From Paenibacillus sp. UNC451MF (GTDB taxonomy: Bacteria; Bacillota; Bacilli; Paenibacillales; NBRC-103111), in the NCBI RefSeq assembly GCF_000686845.1, contig NZ_JMLS01000040.1:1-39334 (forward strand): a DNA stretch of 39,334 nucleotides, in the 5' to 3' direction. Below the pieces are notes generated by a model. That model was given only the letters and a program-made list of their open reading frames with translations. It did no database searches and was not told where the DNA came from. Below, one piece after another: positions 16,088 through 23,822 of the stretch; within the stretch, counting starts at the first letter, position 1, and each line of letters starts with the position of its first letter. The position numbers were made by a program, and so were the translations under genes.

Positions 16088-16713
16088 AGGGCCGCACCTC
16101 TTTCTTCTAGCTGTTTATACTCATCACGGATCCACTGAATTAGCTGCGGTCCTATGCGACCAGAATTCCTCTCCGGGCTCATGTAGCCGAACAGGTCATT
16201 ACCAGAATGCACAAGAATGGTCCCACGCGTACTATAACGGTCGATGTAAACGATTGGTTCTCCGTCAGGCAGCGTCAACAATACTTCCGCTCCAGCGGGA
16301 ACTGGGTGATGTCCTCTCGAAAAAAAACCAGCAACCCCTTTATTAAAGGTCATATCATCTGGTTTAACGCCTTCAAATATAGGATGTGGCTGGTGCACCG
16401 ATACCATGTAATCCTGATAGCTGTTAATCGTTCTCGGTACGAAATTCGAACCCCCAGGCAGCCATGGACGAAATAAATGTCCGCAGAATACAAGCACCTT
16501 GCCACTGTCGAGGAACCGGCGAATGAGGTCCTTTTCCTTCAATAAGAACTCTTGGTCGATAAGTCCAGGAATCGCTATCGCTTTGTAACATGATAGATCA
16601 CAGCTCGGCAAATCATAAGCATCTATAATATTGAAATCCTTCTGAAACCTAACATCATTCACACGCGCTTCCACAAAATTGCCTCTAGAATTTAACATGA
16701 GTATATCCTTCAT
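16084..16713 (-). CDS. Class I glutamine-amidotransferase-like protein, copy 1 of a paralogous pair
   Basis: 209 aa, first gene of a two-gene operon. It begins MKDILMLNSRGNFVEARVND and contains KAIAIPGLIDQEFLLKEKD, where a GATase-1 fold would have its G-x-x-[DS] turn, then KVLVFCGHLFRPWLPGG. A Cys lies in the FCGH segment, a position compatible with a nucleophile, but the copy-2 protein has G-P there, so catalysis is doubtful. The stop overlaps the start of copy 2 by 4 nt, so the two are made together and may form a heterodimer. Regulation by iron is suggested by a Fur box on the promoter about 170 bp upstream. Confidence 0.7.
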   Translation of the reverse strand: MKDILMLNSRGNFVEARVNDVRFQKDFNIIDAYDLPSCDLSCYKAIAIPGLIDQEFLLKEKDLIRRFLDSGKVLVFCGHLFRPWLPGGSNFVPRTINSYQDYMVSVHQPHPIFEGVKPDDMTFNKGVAGFFSRGHHPVPAGAEVLLTLPDGEPIVYIDRYSTRGTILVHSGNDLFGYMSPERNSGRIGPQLIQWIRDEYKQLEERGAAL

Positions 16714-16880
16714 TATCTTTCAACTCCCGTTATCTCTATTTCTTGTTATAACTGGTTCTCCTCCAGCAGCGAATGAATTACGCTTTGAGAGAACAGATGC
16801 CGCGATTGCCGACGACGAGAAGATATAGGAATGCAAGTCCCCTGTATTTTAAAAACACCTATTGAATCATGACAAAATTG

Positions 16881-16909
16881 ATCATATTCCAAATGATAAT
16901 GAATATCAA
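16881..16909 (-). promoter_or_regulatory. Sigma-A promoter overlapped by a Fur box
   Basis: On the minus strand TTGATA (16904-16909) and TATGAT (16881-16886) are separated by exactly 17 bp, close to consensus. TGATAATGAATATCA (16894-16908) matches the Bacillus 7-1-7 Fur box (TGATAAT-N-ATTATCA) at 13 of 14 fixed positions and lies over the -35 and spacer, where bound Fur would block polymerase. The transcript would start near 16874 with a leader of about 160 nt. Confidence 0.7.
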
Positions 16910-17085
16910 TATCATCAAAATCAAATGGGATTCAGCATTTGCCTGAACCATATAGTATGGTAGCGTTCTCATTTGAATTTCCTATGGTACGATAACTTAT
17001 TAGGGGTCTTCTGAATTTTTTTGCAGGCAAAACCATTTCTGCGCAGACACGCAAATAGATTTTATCCAAATTCATTAAGCCTGAT
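16910..17085. other. Intergenic, no gene seen
   Basis: With the leader 16714-16880 this makes a 510-bp gap between 16713 and 17223. It contains the Fur-box promoter and the terminator of the VOC gene. I see no ORF with a ribosome site on either strand. Confidence 0.6.
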
Positions 17086-17131
17086 AAAAAAAGAACTGCC
17101 CCTCAGCCATCATGTTGGCTTTTGGGGCAGT
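17086..17131 (-). terminator. Terminator of the VOC gene
   Basis: ACTGCCCC...GCCA (17095-17110) pairs with TGGC...GGGGCAGT (17115-17131) around a short loop. On the minus strand a run of T (17086-17092) follows. It lies about 90 bp past the VOC stop. Confidence 0.85.
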
Positions 17132-17222
17132 CATGACACTAACTGCTCGGAATCAAACGTCTTCACTTTACGTGCTTCAGTGTTTTTCTTTCCTATGGAT
17201 CCTCGAACATACATTAGTAAGC

Positions 17223-17618
17223 TTACTGTTTGGTAATCATCCACGTGACACCGAATTTATCTACGACTTCTCCGTAATAAGCCCCCCATGGCTGAAGAGC
17301 AAAAGGATACTTGCTTTCGCCGCCCTCTCTTAGCTTGGCATATGCCGTTCTGGCTTCTGACTCATCGTCATAGTTTAAAGCAAGACTGATGCTGCGGTTA
17401 TACGAAACTGGCTCGAGTGAATCGGAAAACATTAAAGTATTCGTACCTGCCACTGTCAAAGCCAAATGCATGACTTTATCTTTCATCGCCTCAGGTGTTT
17501 CCGGCATCTCACCGAATGTGGTGAGAAACTGAATTTCGCCACCGAGTGACTCTACATAAAAATTCGCCTGCTCTCTTGCATCCTCCGACATCAAATAAGA
17601 GTGAATTCGTGCTCCCAT
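17223..17618 (-). CDS. VOC-superfamily protein, PhnB-like
   Basis: 131 aa. Two beta-alpha-beta-beta-beta units of the glyoxalase/bleomycin-resistance fold: REQANFYVESLGGEIQ then the insertion EMPETPEAMKDKVMHLALT (about 40-58), which is characteristic of PhnB/DUF1338-type 3-demethylubiquinone-methyltransferase-like proteins. The C-terminus WGAYYGEVVDKFGVTWMI is the family signature. Function in the cell is unknown. AAAGG is upstream of the ATG. It is a single gene with its own terminator. Confidence 0.88.
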   Translation of the reverse strand: MGARIHSYLMSEDAREQANFYVESLGGEIQFLTTFGEMPETPEAMKDKVMHLALTVAGTNTLMFSDSLEPVSYNRSISLALNYDDESEARTAYAKLREGGESKYPFALQPWGAYYGEVVDKFGVTWMITKQ

Positions 17619-18044
17619 AAAAGTTCAACAACCTTTCCACTTGAATTTGTCCTTACATGAATACGACGAAGGAACAATGGTGAAATCGACAAAGGAAGTA
17701 AATTTTTTTAAATTATCATGTTCAATCTCGCATAACCATCCTTGCGAAATTTCTATGGCTTTTGAATAAAGTAATGGTGTTTTTGATCGAATTGTTCTTT
17801 TGTACGGTGTTTTCTCGATTTTGGCCTTGAAGTGCAAGGAGAATGGGAATCGGAATTGTCATAGTAAATCTTCATCAGCACCCTTTATTCCGCAGTCGGA
17901 AGCAAAGTGTTATGTAAGGAACTTTCCATCCCTAAAGGAAGCTTCTTTTGCTGTTTTGGAAAAATGCCTGGTTGTGATTGCCATGCCGAAAATGGTTGGT
18001 TGGTATGAGTGCGGCGTTTTTACCGGTAATATAAAGGAGAATTC

Positions 18045-18659
18045 ATTGACCGGGATGATGAACACTACGTCAGCTTCCTTCGCAATGGAACACCGGAGCC
18101 TCCCAAGCTATCAGACAAATGGATGTCTCTAGGCTTATTGCGGCAAATATATAAAGTAAACTACCAAGATACCCAAGTAGTAATCAACCAAGAAAACCAA
18201 GAAGTTTTGCGTCTTCCTCTTCCATCCAATTGGAATCAGATTGATGTGAAGGAGACCACTTCGGGCAACATTCGGATCAAAAAATTTGATACCGGAACAA
18301 ATAAACAGATTACCGAAACCTGGATTGACGAAGACACCTTGAAGCTAAAGGCCGGAGTTAAGTTCACTTTCACTGGTAAAACCGGCGTTGATGATTTTGC
18401 CTTTTACGGTCCCCTTCAAGAGAAGTCCACAGAATCGCAAAAGTTGCTTGAATTGAAGCTTCCAAGCTCGTGGAATAATAGCTCCACAGGAGCAGCCACT
18501 GAAATTAACGGACTGCATGTGAAAAAAGAAAACAGAAAACATTACTTTCTCGTAGATGATTTAAAAAAGTTAAAAATCATCACCATCAGTAATGAAAGTA
18601 AAGATTTCACCATCTACTTTAACGTGGATGATCTGATCGCCGCCGGACTTATCAAATAA
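18045..18659 (+). CDS. Protein of unknown function with an internal duplication
   Basis: About 204 aa if it begins at ATT 18045. The ATG at 18123 has no ribosome site, but the frame is open upstream to 18030 and AAAGGAG (18033-18039) lies 5 nt before an in-frame ATT. The upstream residues (DRDDEHYVSFLRNG) look coding. The rest holds two beta-rich repeats of about 65 residues: LRLPLPSNW (first) and LELKLPSSW (second) each start a unit, and each ends in a DF-x-x-Y segment (DDFAFYG, KDFTIYFN). No signal peptide or membrane segment. It could be a 3' fragment of a longer gene, since the previous ~200 bp (plus frame from 17800) stays open in another frame. No family recognised. A terminator follows. 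The gap 17619-18044 holds no other gene I can support. Confidence 0.5.
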   Translation: MDRDDEHYVSFLRNGTPEPPKLSDKWMSLGLLRQIYKVNYQDTQVVINQENQEVLRLPLPSNWNQIDVKETTSGNIRIKKFDTGTNKQITETWIDEDTLKLKAGVKFTFTGKTGVDDFAFYGPLQEKSTESQKLLELKLPSSWNNSSTGAATEINGLHVKKENRKHYFLVDDLKKLKIITISNESKDFTIYFNVDDLIAAGLIK

Positions 18660-18695
18660 CGCTTTTTGCGGTTGCTTTTGATTTTTTTCTTACAC

Positions 18696-18728
18696 AAAAG
18701 AGTCTCTCTCCCTATGGAGGCTCTTTTT
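18696..18728 (+). terminator. Terminator after the duplicated-repeat gene
   Basis: AAAAGAG (18696-18702) and CTCC (18708-18711) pair with GGAG (18716-18719) and CTCTTTT (18721-18727) with a bulge, followed by T's on the plus strand. Confidence 0.75.
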
Positions 18729-19089
18729 GTTGCTCTTATTGCCAAAGCAATCAACCCATTGTTTTGGATCAGCCGATGTGGATCTGGGAAACCAAGCGGT
18801 AACTCACTGCCACACCGTCGCTGTTTGCCAATATATTTTTCTGCTGAAAGAAACGACCATTGTCCCCACCGTCGCCATTCATGAAATTTTGTACACCACT
18901 ACGAACTAAATCACCTGTTGGTCCCATGTAATTAAGTCTACAACTCCCTCCTCATCCCAAGAGCAATCTAAGCTTGATGTGAACCAGGATAAATGACCGA
19001 GAAATTCATAAAAACGCGACAATCGGAAAGAAATCAAGGAAATGCCTGAACTGCAAGGGCTTCGGTCTCTTATCGAGTGAATGTCTGAG

Positions 19090-19144
19090 AAAAAGAAAAA
19101 AAGCCGAGCAAAAATCAGGAGTGAATCCTGAAAATCGTTCGGCT
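19090..19144 (-). terminator. Hairpin with T-rich tail, no obvious gene
   Basis: AGCCGA (19102-19107) pairs with TCGGCT (19139-19144), and TCAGGA with TCCTGA inside. The minus strand continues into a T-run (19090-19102). It has the form of an intrinsic terminator, but no minus-strand gene is upstream, so it is probably left over from a lost gene. Confidence 0.6.
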
Positions 19145-19146
19145 CA

Positions 19147-19188
19147 GTGGCAAACTTTAAGTGATGAGTGGTGAACTTTGTAGGATAG
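19147..19188. mobile_element. IS21-like terminal repeat fragment
   Basis: Two similar 21-bp units lie in tandem: GTGGCAAACTTTAAGTGATGA at 19147-19167 is 21 bases, and GTGGTGAACTTTG begins the next at 19168. Multiple short repeats of this GTGG-x-AACTTT form are typical of the ends of IS21-family elements. No istA or istB is present, so this would be a remnant. Confidence 0.35.
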
Positions 19189-19659
19189 TCGGAGACTTAA
19201 ATTGCTGTCTTTAATACCCCTGTCAGGTGGTAAAAAACTCTGGAACCAATTTTGTTGAATTTACTGGGTTTGCCGCGGCACGTGATAATCAACAAAAATA
19301 AAAAGTGTGGAACCACCAAAAACTACTATATAAAGAAAGTTGGAAACTGTCCTATTTGCCCAAGTGCGTTTCCAACACAAATTAAAATATTAACGTTCTT
19401 AGTCTAGTTATATTCCCGAAGAATTATATTGTATTGGTATTGTTGTTCAGTATCACCCAAGACATTCATAAATGCCCCGAACAAATCATTCTTAAATTTG
19501 AGGTAAAATGATACAATCATTCTGTGCCTACCCAAGATGAGGCTCGTATAAGTGTTCAACTCTGAGGCTTGTTAATTAAGTATGATAGTATATCCATAGT
19601 CCTTTATTACCCGCGGCAACCTTTTGCTCGCAAAATGAAAAGCCTTATGAATTAAAAAG

Positions 19660-19700
19660 AAAGCAAGTCCCTAAGGGATTTACCGATTGGGACTTGCTTT
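19660..19700 (-). terminator. Terminator of the downstream end of the carbohydrate region
   Basis: A perfect 12-bp stem, AAAGCAAGTCCC (19660-19671) with 19689-19700, has a 17-nt loop. On the minus strand CTTTTTAATT follows. It lies 46 bp past the stop of the third binding protein. Confidence 0.88.
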
Positions 19701-19746
19701 TAGCATTTCAGGATTGTTCCTCACATTCATATCAAGGTTACCAATT

Positions 19747-21090
19747 TTACCGTTTAAGCTCCATAATTTTTTTGTCCACCTCTTCATCTACACTTCGGAG
19801 AGCTGTATTCAAGTCCATATTACCTGCAACGATTTGGGGGATGACTTTATTCAAGGCATTGACCGATATACTATCATAAATTGTTTTCGGCGAGGTTGTT
19901 GCGGGCTTGTTGTAAAAGACCGCATTCAAGTTTTTTCCCTTGGATTTGGAGCTTGTTATAAAGGAGCCTTTAGACGCATCCAAAGCAGGTATACCCCCAG
20001 CGTATAAGGGAACATTATCCTGATATTCCTTCGATTCCATATATTTTAAAACATTCATAACAGCGTCTTTATGTTGGCTGATGGAAGTCATTCCTATATA
20101 GACTGGATATTCTTGCGGCCCAACGCTAGGATTTTCTTTGAAAGTAGGTAGAGAAACCACATCCCAATCAACCATGTTTTGCTGCAACTCCGGAATTTGG
20201 TTTGTGTAGGAAGCCAATCCGGTCATCATTGCCACATTTTGGCTTTTAACAAAATCAGTTCTATTTGGCAGAGAACTTTTATTGTTTACGTTGTCTTTCA
20301 TCTCAGGTCCACTCATGTTGTTTAAATACACCGTTTGTATGAATTCAGTCCATTTGGGATCTGATGTTAACATGGATTTGTTGGTCTTCGGGTCAATTAG
20401 TAGGAGCGATAATTGGTTCATGAGAAAGGTATGGGGTATCCATTCAGCCGTCAGCCCATAATACTGACTTCCGTCATTTCGGGTCATTTTTTGGGCCAAC
20501 TCCCTCAATGCTTCCCAAGTCATGCCATCTTTTGGATAGGCAACGCCGAATTTGTCAAATAACACCTTGTTGTAGTAAAGCACCAATGTGTCAGTATACA
20601 AAGGTAATGCCCACATTCCTCCTTTGGAGATCGACTTCATATACTGAACGGAAACCTGATTTAAGCTGCTTAGATCCAAATTGTGTTTTTTAAATAGATC
20701 TGTCATATCGTACTGAAATCCACCCTGGTCATAAACATCAGCAAGGCCACCAACCGATGACAAATAAAGATCAATCGGTGTATTTACCGCAAAAAGATCT
20801 GGCAATTTGGGTGCATTGCCATTTGAAGAGATGTAGTTAAATGTATAATTGGGGAACTTCTTCTCCAGTAGATCCGCGCCTGCCATTTTTTTCATTGCGT
20901 CTACGCCAGTCGATCCTGACCAAATGGTAATCGTGACATTTTCATTGCTTGTGTCTGATATGCTCGTCTGGGACGATTCCCCGGTTGAGTCGGACACAGT
21001 ATTCGTAGTTGCCGTTTGGGTGCTGCATGCAGCCAGGAACATTGTGACGAATGCGGTAACTGTCAAACCTGCTAAATTTTTGGGCAACAT
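19747..21090 (-). CDS. Sugar ABC transporter substrate-binding lipoprotein (third binding protein)
   Basis: 447 aa. The N-terminus is a lipoprotein signal peptide with lipobox FLAAC (Cys about 22), so it is anchored outside the membrane. The mature part has the family-1 solute-binding pattern: VTITIWSGS, LPDLFAVNTPIDLYLSS, LPLYTDTLVLYYNKVLFDKFG and TWEALRELAQKMT. It differs clearly from the other two binding proteins in the window and has no adjacent permease, so it may feed the permeases at 35-37 kb or an unlinked system. AAGGGG lies 7 nt before the ATG. It is last in the minus-strand run that starts at 25427. Confidence 0.85.
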   Translation of the reverse strand: MLPKNLAGLTVTAFVTMFLAACSTQTATTNTVSDSTGESSQTSISDTSNENVTITIWSGSTGVDAMKKMAGADLLEKKFPNYTFNYISSNGNAPKLPDLFAVNTPIDLYLSSVGGLADVYDQGGFQYDMTDLFKKHNLDLSSLNQVSVQYMKSISKGGMWALPLYTDTLVLYYNKVLFDKFGVAYPKDGMTWEALRELAQKMTRNDGSQYYGLTAEWIPHTFLMNQLSLLLIDPKTNKSMLTSDPKWTEFIQTVYLNNMSGPEMKDNVNNKSSLPNRTDFVKSQNVAMMTGLASYTNQIPELQQNMVDWDVVSLPTFKENPSVGPQEYPVYIGMTSISQHKDAVMNVLKYMESKEYQDNVPLYAGGIPALDASKGSFITSSKSKGKNLNAVFYNKPATTSPKTIYDSISVNALNKVIPQIVAGNMDLNTALRSVDEEVDKKIMELKR

Positions 21091-21317
21091 TTGATTTCCC
21101 CTTTTACTTGATTTTTTGATCCGGTTTCAGCAACATGCACAACATTAGGATGAACACTGCGTCAATCTAACGCATTCATAAAGCAACACTTTATCCCATT
21201 TAGTGGGTTCCAATACTCTTTTCAGTAGATGGCAGGAATTCAAAAAAAAAAAGCGGAATTTGACGACACCACTATTCGAATCTACTTCAGCTTCATCCCC
21301 ACAGTCAGCTCAGTTAA

Positions 21318-21525
21318 CTACTCCTTCTGATACAACCTATACAATACTGAGGCAGCTTGCGCTCTTGTGGCGCTGCCCTTCGGTTAAAAATAGCCCTCCG
21401 TCATTCCGTTCATCAAACCGGCTTGCTGCAATGCGGTGACCGCTTTTCTTGAAGGTTTGTACCTTTTTCTAAGAGATGGACTTTTTCAGTGGCCTCGTCA
21501 AAGTGAACGCTGTTTACTTGTCCTT
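21318..21525 (-). pseudogene. Decayed S-layer-homology (SLH) domain fragment
   Basis: The minus-strand translation contains TALQQAGLMNGMTEGYF, a stop, then PKGSATRAQAASVLYRLYQ and a second stop at 21318-21320. This is the end of an SLH domain (I-x-G-x-x-G-x-F-x-P-x-x-x-x-T-R-x-Q-A-x-x-x-L-Y-R) with a nonsense codon where Lys or Asn is expected. Upstream, about 21445-21525, an in-frame-looking stretch with VNSVHFDEATEKVHLLEKG is in another frame, implying a frameshift. The fragment begins right at the stop of the TIM-barrel gene. No functional protein is expected. The remaining 21091-21317 holds no other feature apart from an A-rich run near 21241. Confidence 0.75.
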
Positions 21526-22377
21526 CTAAATTCTATTTAAAATATTTTGTAAAGCAGTAAAAGCAATATGAAATCTTTGTAAGCCTCCATCTTCTTTCAA
21601 CATACCTCTCCATTCTGGATATTCATACTTGGCAAGTTCTTTAAACTTACCAAGATGTGGCTCAAGGGAGAGAAAACCTTGGTATCCATCTGCTTGTAAA
21701 CAACTCAATACTTCTTCTATTCGCCCAACCCCTATACCAGCAGGCACAACTCGACCATCCTGAATGGCATCTTTAATGTGAACATACTTTATATAGGGCC
21801 TCAACATATCTAAGGCCTTAGGAAATACTTCTGTACCGCATTGAATAAAGTTAGCAGGATCAAATGCACAAGCAAAATGATCAGTTTTCATGGTTTTCAT
21901 AATATCCAAACAACGTTCAGCATTATCGCCATAAATATGACTTTCGTTCTCATGCAAAATGGTAATACCACTTCCTTTTGCAATCTCAAGGATAATCCCT
22001 AACCTGGTCATTATTTCATCTCTATATAGAGCTGGATCCTCTCCACTTGGGATATAGAAGCTAAAGATTCGAATGAATGGACTACTCAGAGTATGTGCAG
22101 TTTCAATAACGTGTTTGAACGATTCGAGGTGGGAATTAAAATCTTCATGAATGTGAATCTTTCCGATTGGCGAACCAATGGAAGAAACTTGTATGCCAAA
22201 ATCTGAAAGTTGATTCCTAACCTCAATAACATCATTCTTGGAGAGTTTTGAAATATTTTTCCCATCTACACCACGGATCTCAATGTATTGTATTCCAAGT
22301 TCATTTAACCCATAGAGTTGGTTCTTAAAATTTGAATCTATTTCGTCGGCAAAACCAGTAAGTATAAATTTAGACAT
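21526..22377 (-). CDS. Sugar phosphate isomerase/epimerase-like TIM-barrel protein
   Basis: About 283 aa, xylose-isomerase-like AP_endonuc_2 family. Metal-site motifs in order: ILHENESHIYGD (Glu and His, about 147-158), CAFDPANF (Asp, about 176-183), YVHIKDA (His, about 203-209) and LSLEPHL (Glu, about 242-248). Such enzymes interconvert keto- and aldo-sugars or sugar acids. Substrate unknown, likely a sugar released by the neighbouring hydrolases. ATG 22377 is preferred to GTG 22389 because a GTGGTG ribosome-like site lies 6 nt upstream. SLH remnants lie immediately on both sides. Confidence 0.85.
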   Translation of the reverse strand: MSKFILTGFADEIDSNFKNQLYGLNELGIQYIEIRGVDGKNISKLSKNDVIEVRNQLSDFGIQVSSIGSPIGKIHIHEDFNSHLESFKHVIETAHTLSSPFIRIFSFYIPSGEDPALYRDEIMTRLGIILEIAKGSGITILHENESHIYGDNAERCLDIMKTMKTDHFACAFDPANFIQCGTEVFPKALDMLRPYIKYVHIKDAIQDGRVVPAGIGVGRIEEVLSCLQADGYQGFLSLEPHLGKFKELAKYEYPEWRGMLKEDGGLQRFHIAFTALQNILNRI

Positions 22378-22437
22378 ATGAGACACCACTTTCTTGAGAG
22401 ATACCCTATACTCACCGCAATTTATATATCATTTCGC

Positions 22438-22559
22438 TCACTGCATCGATTGATATAGTCTATATATGACTGAAGCCGCTTGAGCTCCTGTAAGGCTATA
22501 TTCATTATCACCCACAGCCACCACCGTAAATCTAAATTCGATATGAGCTTCTTCCTTTC
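22438..22559 (-). pseudogene. Deletion remnant joining a fibronectin-III end to an SLH end
   Basis: The minus-strand frame reads EEAHIEFRFTVVAVGDNEYS, then TGAQAASVIYRLYQSMQ and a stop at 22438-22440. The first part looks like the last strand of a fibronectin type III domain (YxFTVxAVDxxGNxS). The second is the last helix of an SLH domain (TRAQAAxVLYRLY). The two are joined with most of the SLH domain missing, so this is the scar of an internal deletion in a large secreted protein gene. Confidence 0.65.
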
Positions 22560-22580
22560 AATGCCACTAAATAAGTTTGA

Positions 22581-23582
22581 TTAAATAAAATCCTCCAACT
22601 TCCATGTTTTACGGTAGTTAAGACAAATCGTATCCGCTGTTGGGAATTCAACAGGCAACCAAATGTAGGAGCATCGTTCAAAATTTTGTGTGTTATGTCG
22701 CTCTGCCATGTGAATGAAGAAACCTGACTTTCCTTCAACAGGAAGGATATAAGTACTTTGAGACTCGAAGGTCGTTCCTGTATCATTCACACAAGGATCA
22801 CCCATATCCGTCCATGGTCCCCACAGACTTTCAGCCCTAAAATATTTTGCAGGATTCGTTCTCCAACTGGTAAGCCCTGATGTAATCATAAAATAATATC
22901 CATTTTGATAAAGGATTGCCGCTGCTTCCCTCCTATATGCAACATCGAGTCTTCGGTACTCATTAGTAAAACTTAAATAATCCTCGCTTAGCTTAACAAT
23001 ATACAGACAGCGATCTTCATCATCTACAGCTCGATCATATATAAAGTATCCCGTTCCATCATGGTCCTTATATAGTGTGCAATCTCTTACTGCTCCAGCA
23101 TTATCAACAGGACGTGTATATCCACGCCATTCGTATTCACCATTAATGGTGCTGCAGGTAGCGACACCTGCCTCAGCAGTTCCGATCGCAAATCCATGAT
23201 CACCAGGATATTCTATATAGTGAACCCACATGACGAATTGCTTTGTTTTTTCATTGTAAATAACTTTGGGTCTTTCAAATCGCATAGGTCCATATAGAGG
23301 GTGCCCCACTTCGTTCGAGCAATGAAGGATAACACCCTCATAGTTCCAATTGTATAGATCAGACGAGCTGTACATAACGACGCCAACTGTTGTAGTTTGT
23401 CCGCCTTTACCTCCTCCAAGTGAAGGCAGAGGACGGAGCTTCATGCCATACCAATAGTACTTCCCGTCAACAAATATAATGCCTCCATCGCTTGCATTGA
23501 TCACGTTTCCATCTGTATCGAGCCATGAGAAATATTCGTCCATCTCCCCATTTGTAAATTCTTTATATTTGATGTTGTTCAT
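22581..23582 (-). CDS. Glycoside hydrolase family 43-like (exo-1,3-galactanase subfamily type)
   Basis: 333 aa, no signal peptide. The N-terminus DTDGNVINASDGGIIFVDG and KYYWYG follows the pattern of GH43 subfamily 24/34 (W-x-DTDGN-x-I-x-A-x-GGGI-x-x-x-x-G-x-YYWYG), whose known members are exo-beta-1,3-galactanases and related enzymes. Five-bladed beta-propeller repeats are recognisable: FERPKVIYNEKTKQFVMWVH, VRDCTLYKDHDGTGYFIYD and REAAAILYQNGYYFMITSG. The Glu in the REAA segment is a candidate acid. Ribosome site AAGGGGG, 7 nt before the ATG. It follows the second binding protein and precedes the TIM-barrel gene. Confidence 0.82.
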   Translation of the reverse strand: MNNIKYKEFTNGEMDEYFSWLDTDGNVINASDGGIIFVDGKYYWYGMKLRPLPSLGGGKGGQTTTVGVVMYSSSDLYNWNYEGVILHCSNEVGHPLYGPMRFERPKVIYNEKTKQFVMWVHYIEYPGDHGFAIGTAEAGVATCSTINGEYEWRGYTRPVDNAGAVRDCTLYKDHDGTGYFIYDRAVDDEDRCLYIVKLSEDYLSFTNEYRRLDVAYRREAAAILYQNGYYFMITSGLTSWRTNPAKYFRAESLWGPWTDMGDPCVNDTGTTFESQSTYILPVEGKSGFFIHMAERHNTQNFERCSYIWLPVEFPTADTICLNYRKTWKLEDFI

Positions 23583-23784
23583 CGTGAGTCCCCCTTAATT
23601 TTTAAAAGTTAAACTGAGGCAAGTAAGATGGATTAGCCACCATCAGTTCGTCTTCCAATTGACTTGCTGTGTCCTTGTTATAGTGCTGAGCGCCGATTCA
23701 AATGACGCTATCCTCTAGTTGATATACATTTTTCACTCTTCCATTCCTACTTGTCCGCTCAGTCAGTCTATCAACGATATAATG

Positions 23785-23814
23785 AGCACCCACATAACTA
23801 GTATGGGGGGTGCT
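23785..23814 (-). terminator. Weak hairpin after the second binding-protein gene
   Basis: AGCACCC (23785-23791) pairs with GGGTGCT (23808-23814). The minus-strand tail (CATTATATCG) has no T-run, so it may stabilise the binding-protein mRNA rather than terminate, leaving partial read-through into the GH43 gene. The 240 bp up to 23582 contain nothing else clear. Confidence 0.4.
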
Positions 23815-23822
23815 GGTACCGG

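Larger units (their letters stand above)
18729..19659. other. About 930 bp without a supported gene
   Basis: Several short frames exist, including a minus-strand one near 18776-18931 with protein-like composition, but none has a ribosome site at the right distance. The stretch contains a terminator-like hairpin and an IS21-like end (listed separately). It looks like decayed or mobile-element-derived DNA. Confidence 0.55.

Noticed and set aside
17625-17837. 70-codon minus-strand frame next to the VOC gene
   Set aside because: No ribosome site or recognisable domain; overlaps the other doubtful frame.
17800-18132. 110-codon plus-strand frame before the duplicated-repeat gene
   Set aside because: No ribosome site and odd composition. 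It may be part of a frameshifted longer gene, which is noted under the 18045 gene.
18776-18931. Minus-strand 52-codon frame with MGPTGDLVRSGVQNF
   Set aside because: The nearest ribosome-like site is about 17 nt from the ATG and no family could be recognised.
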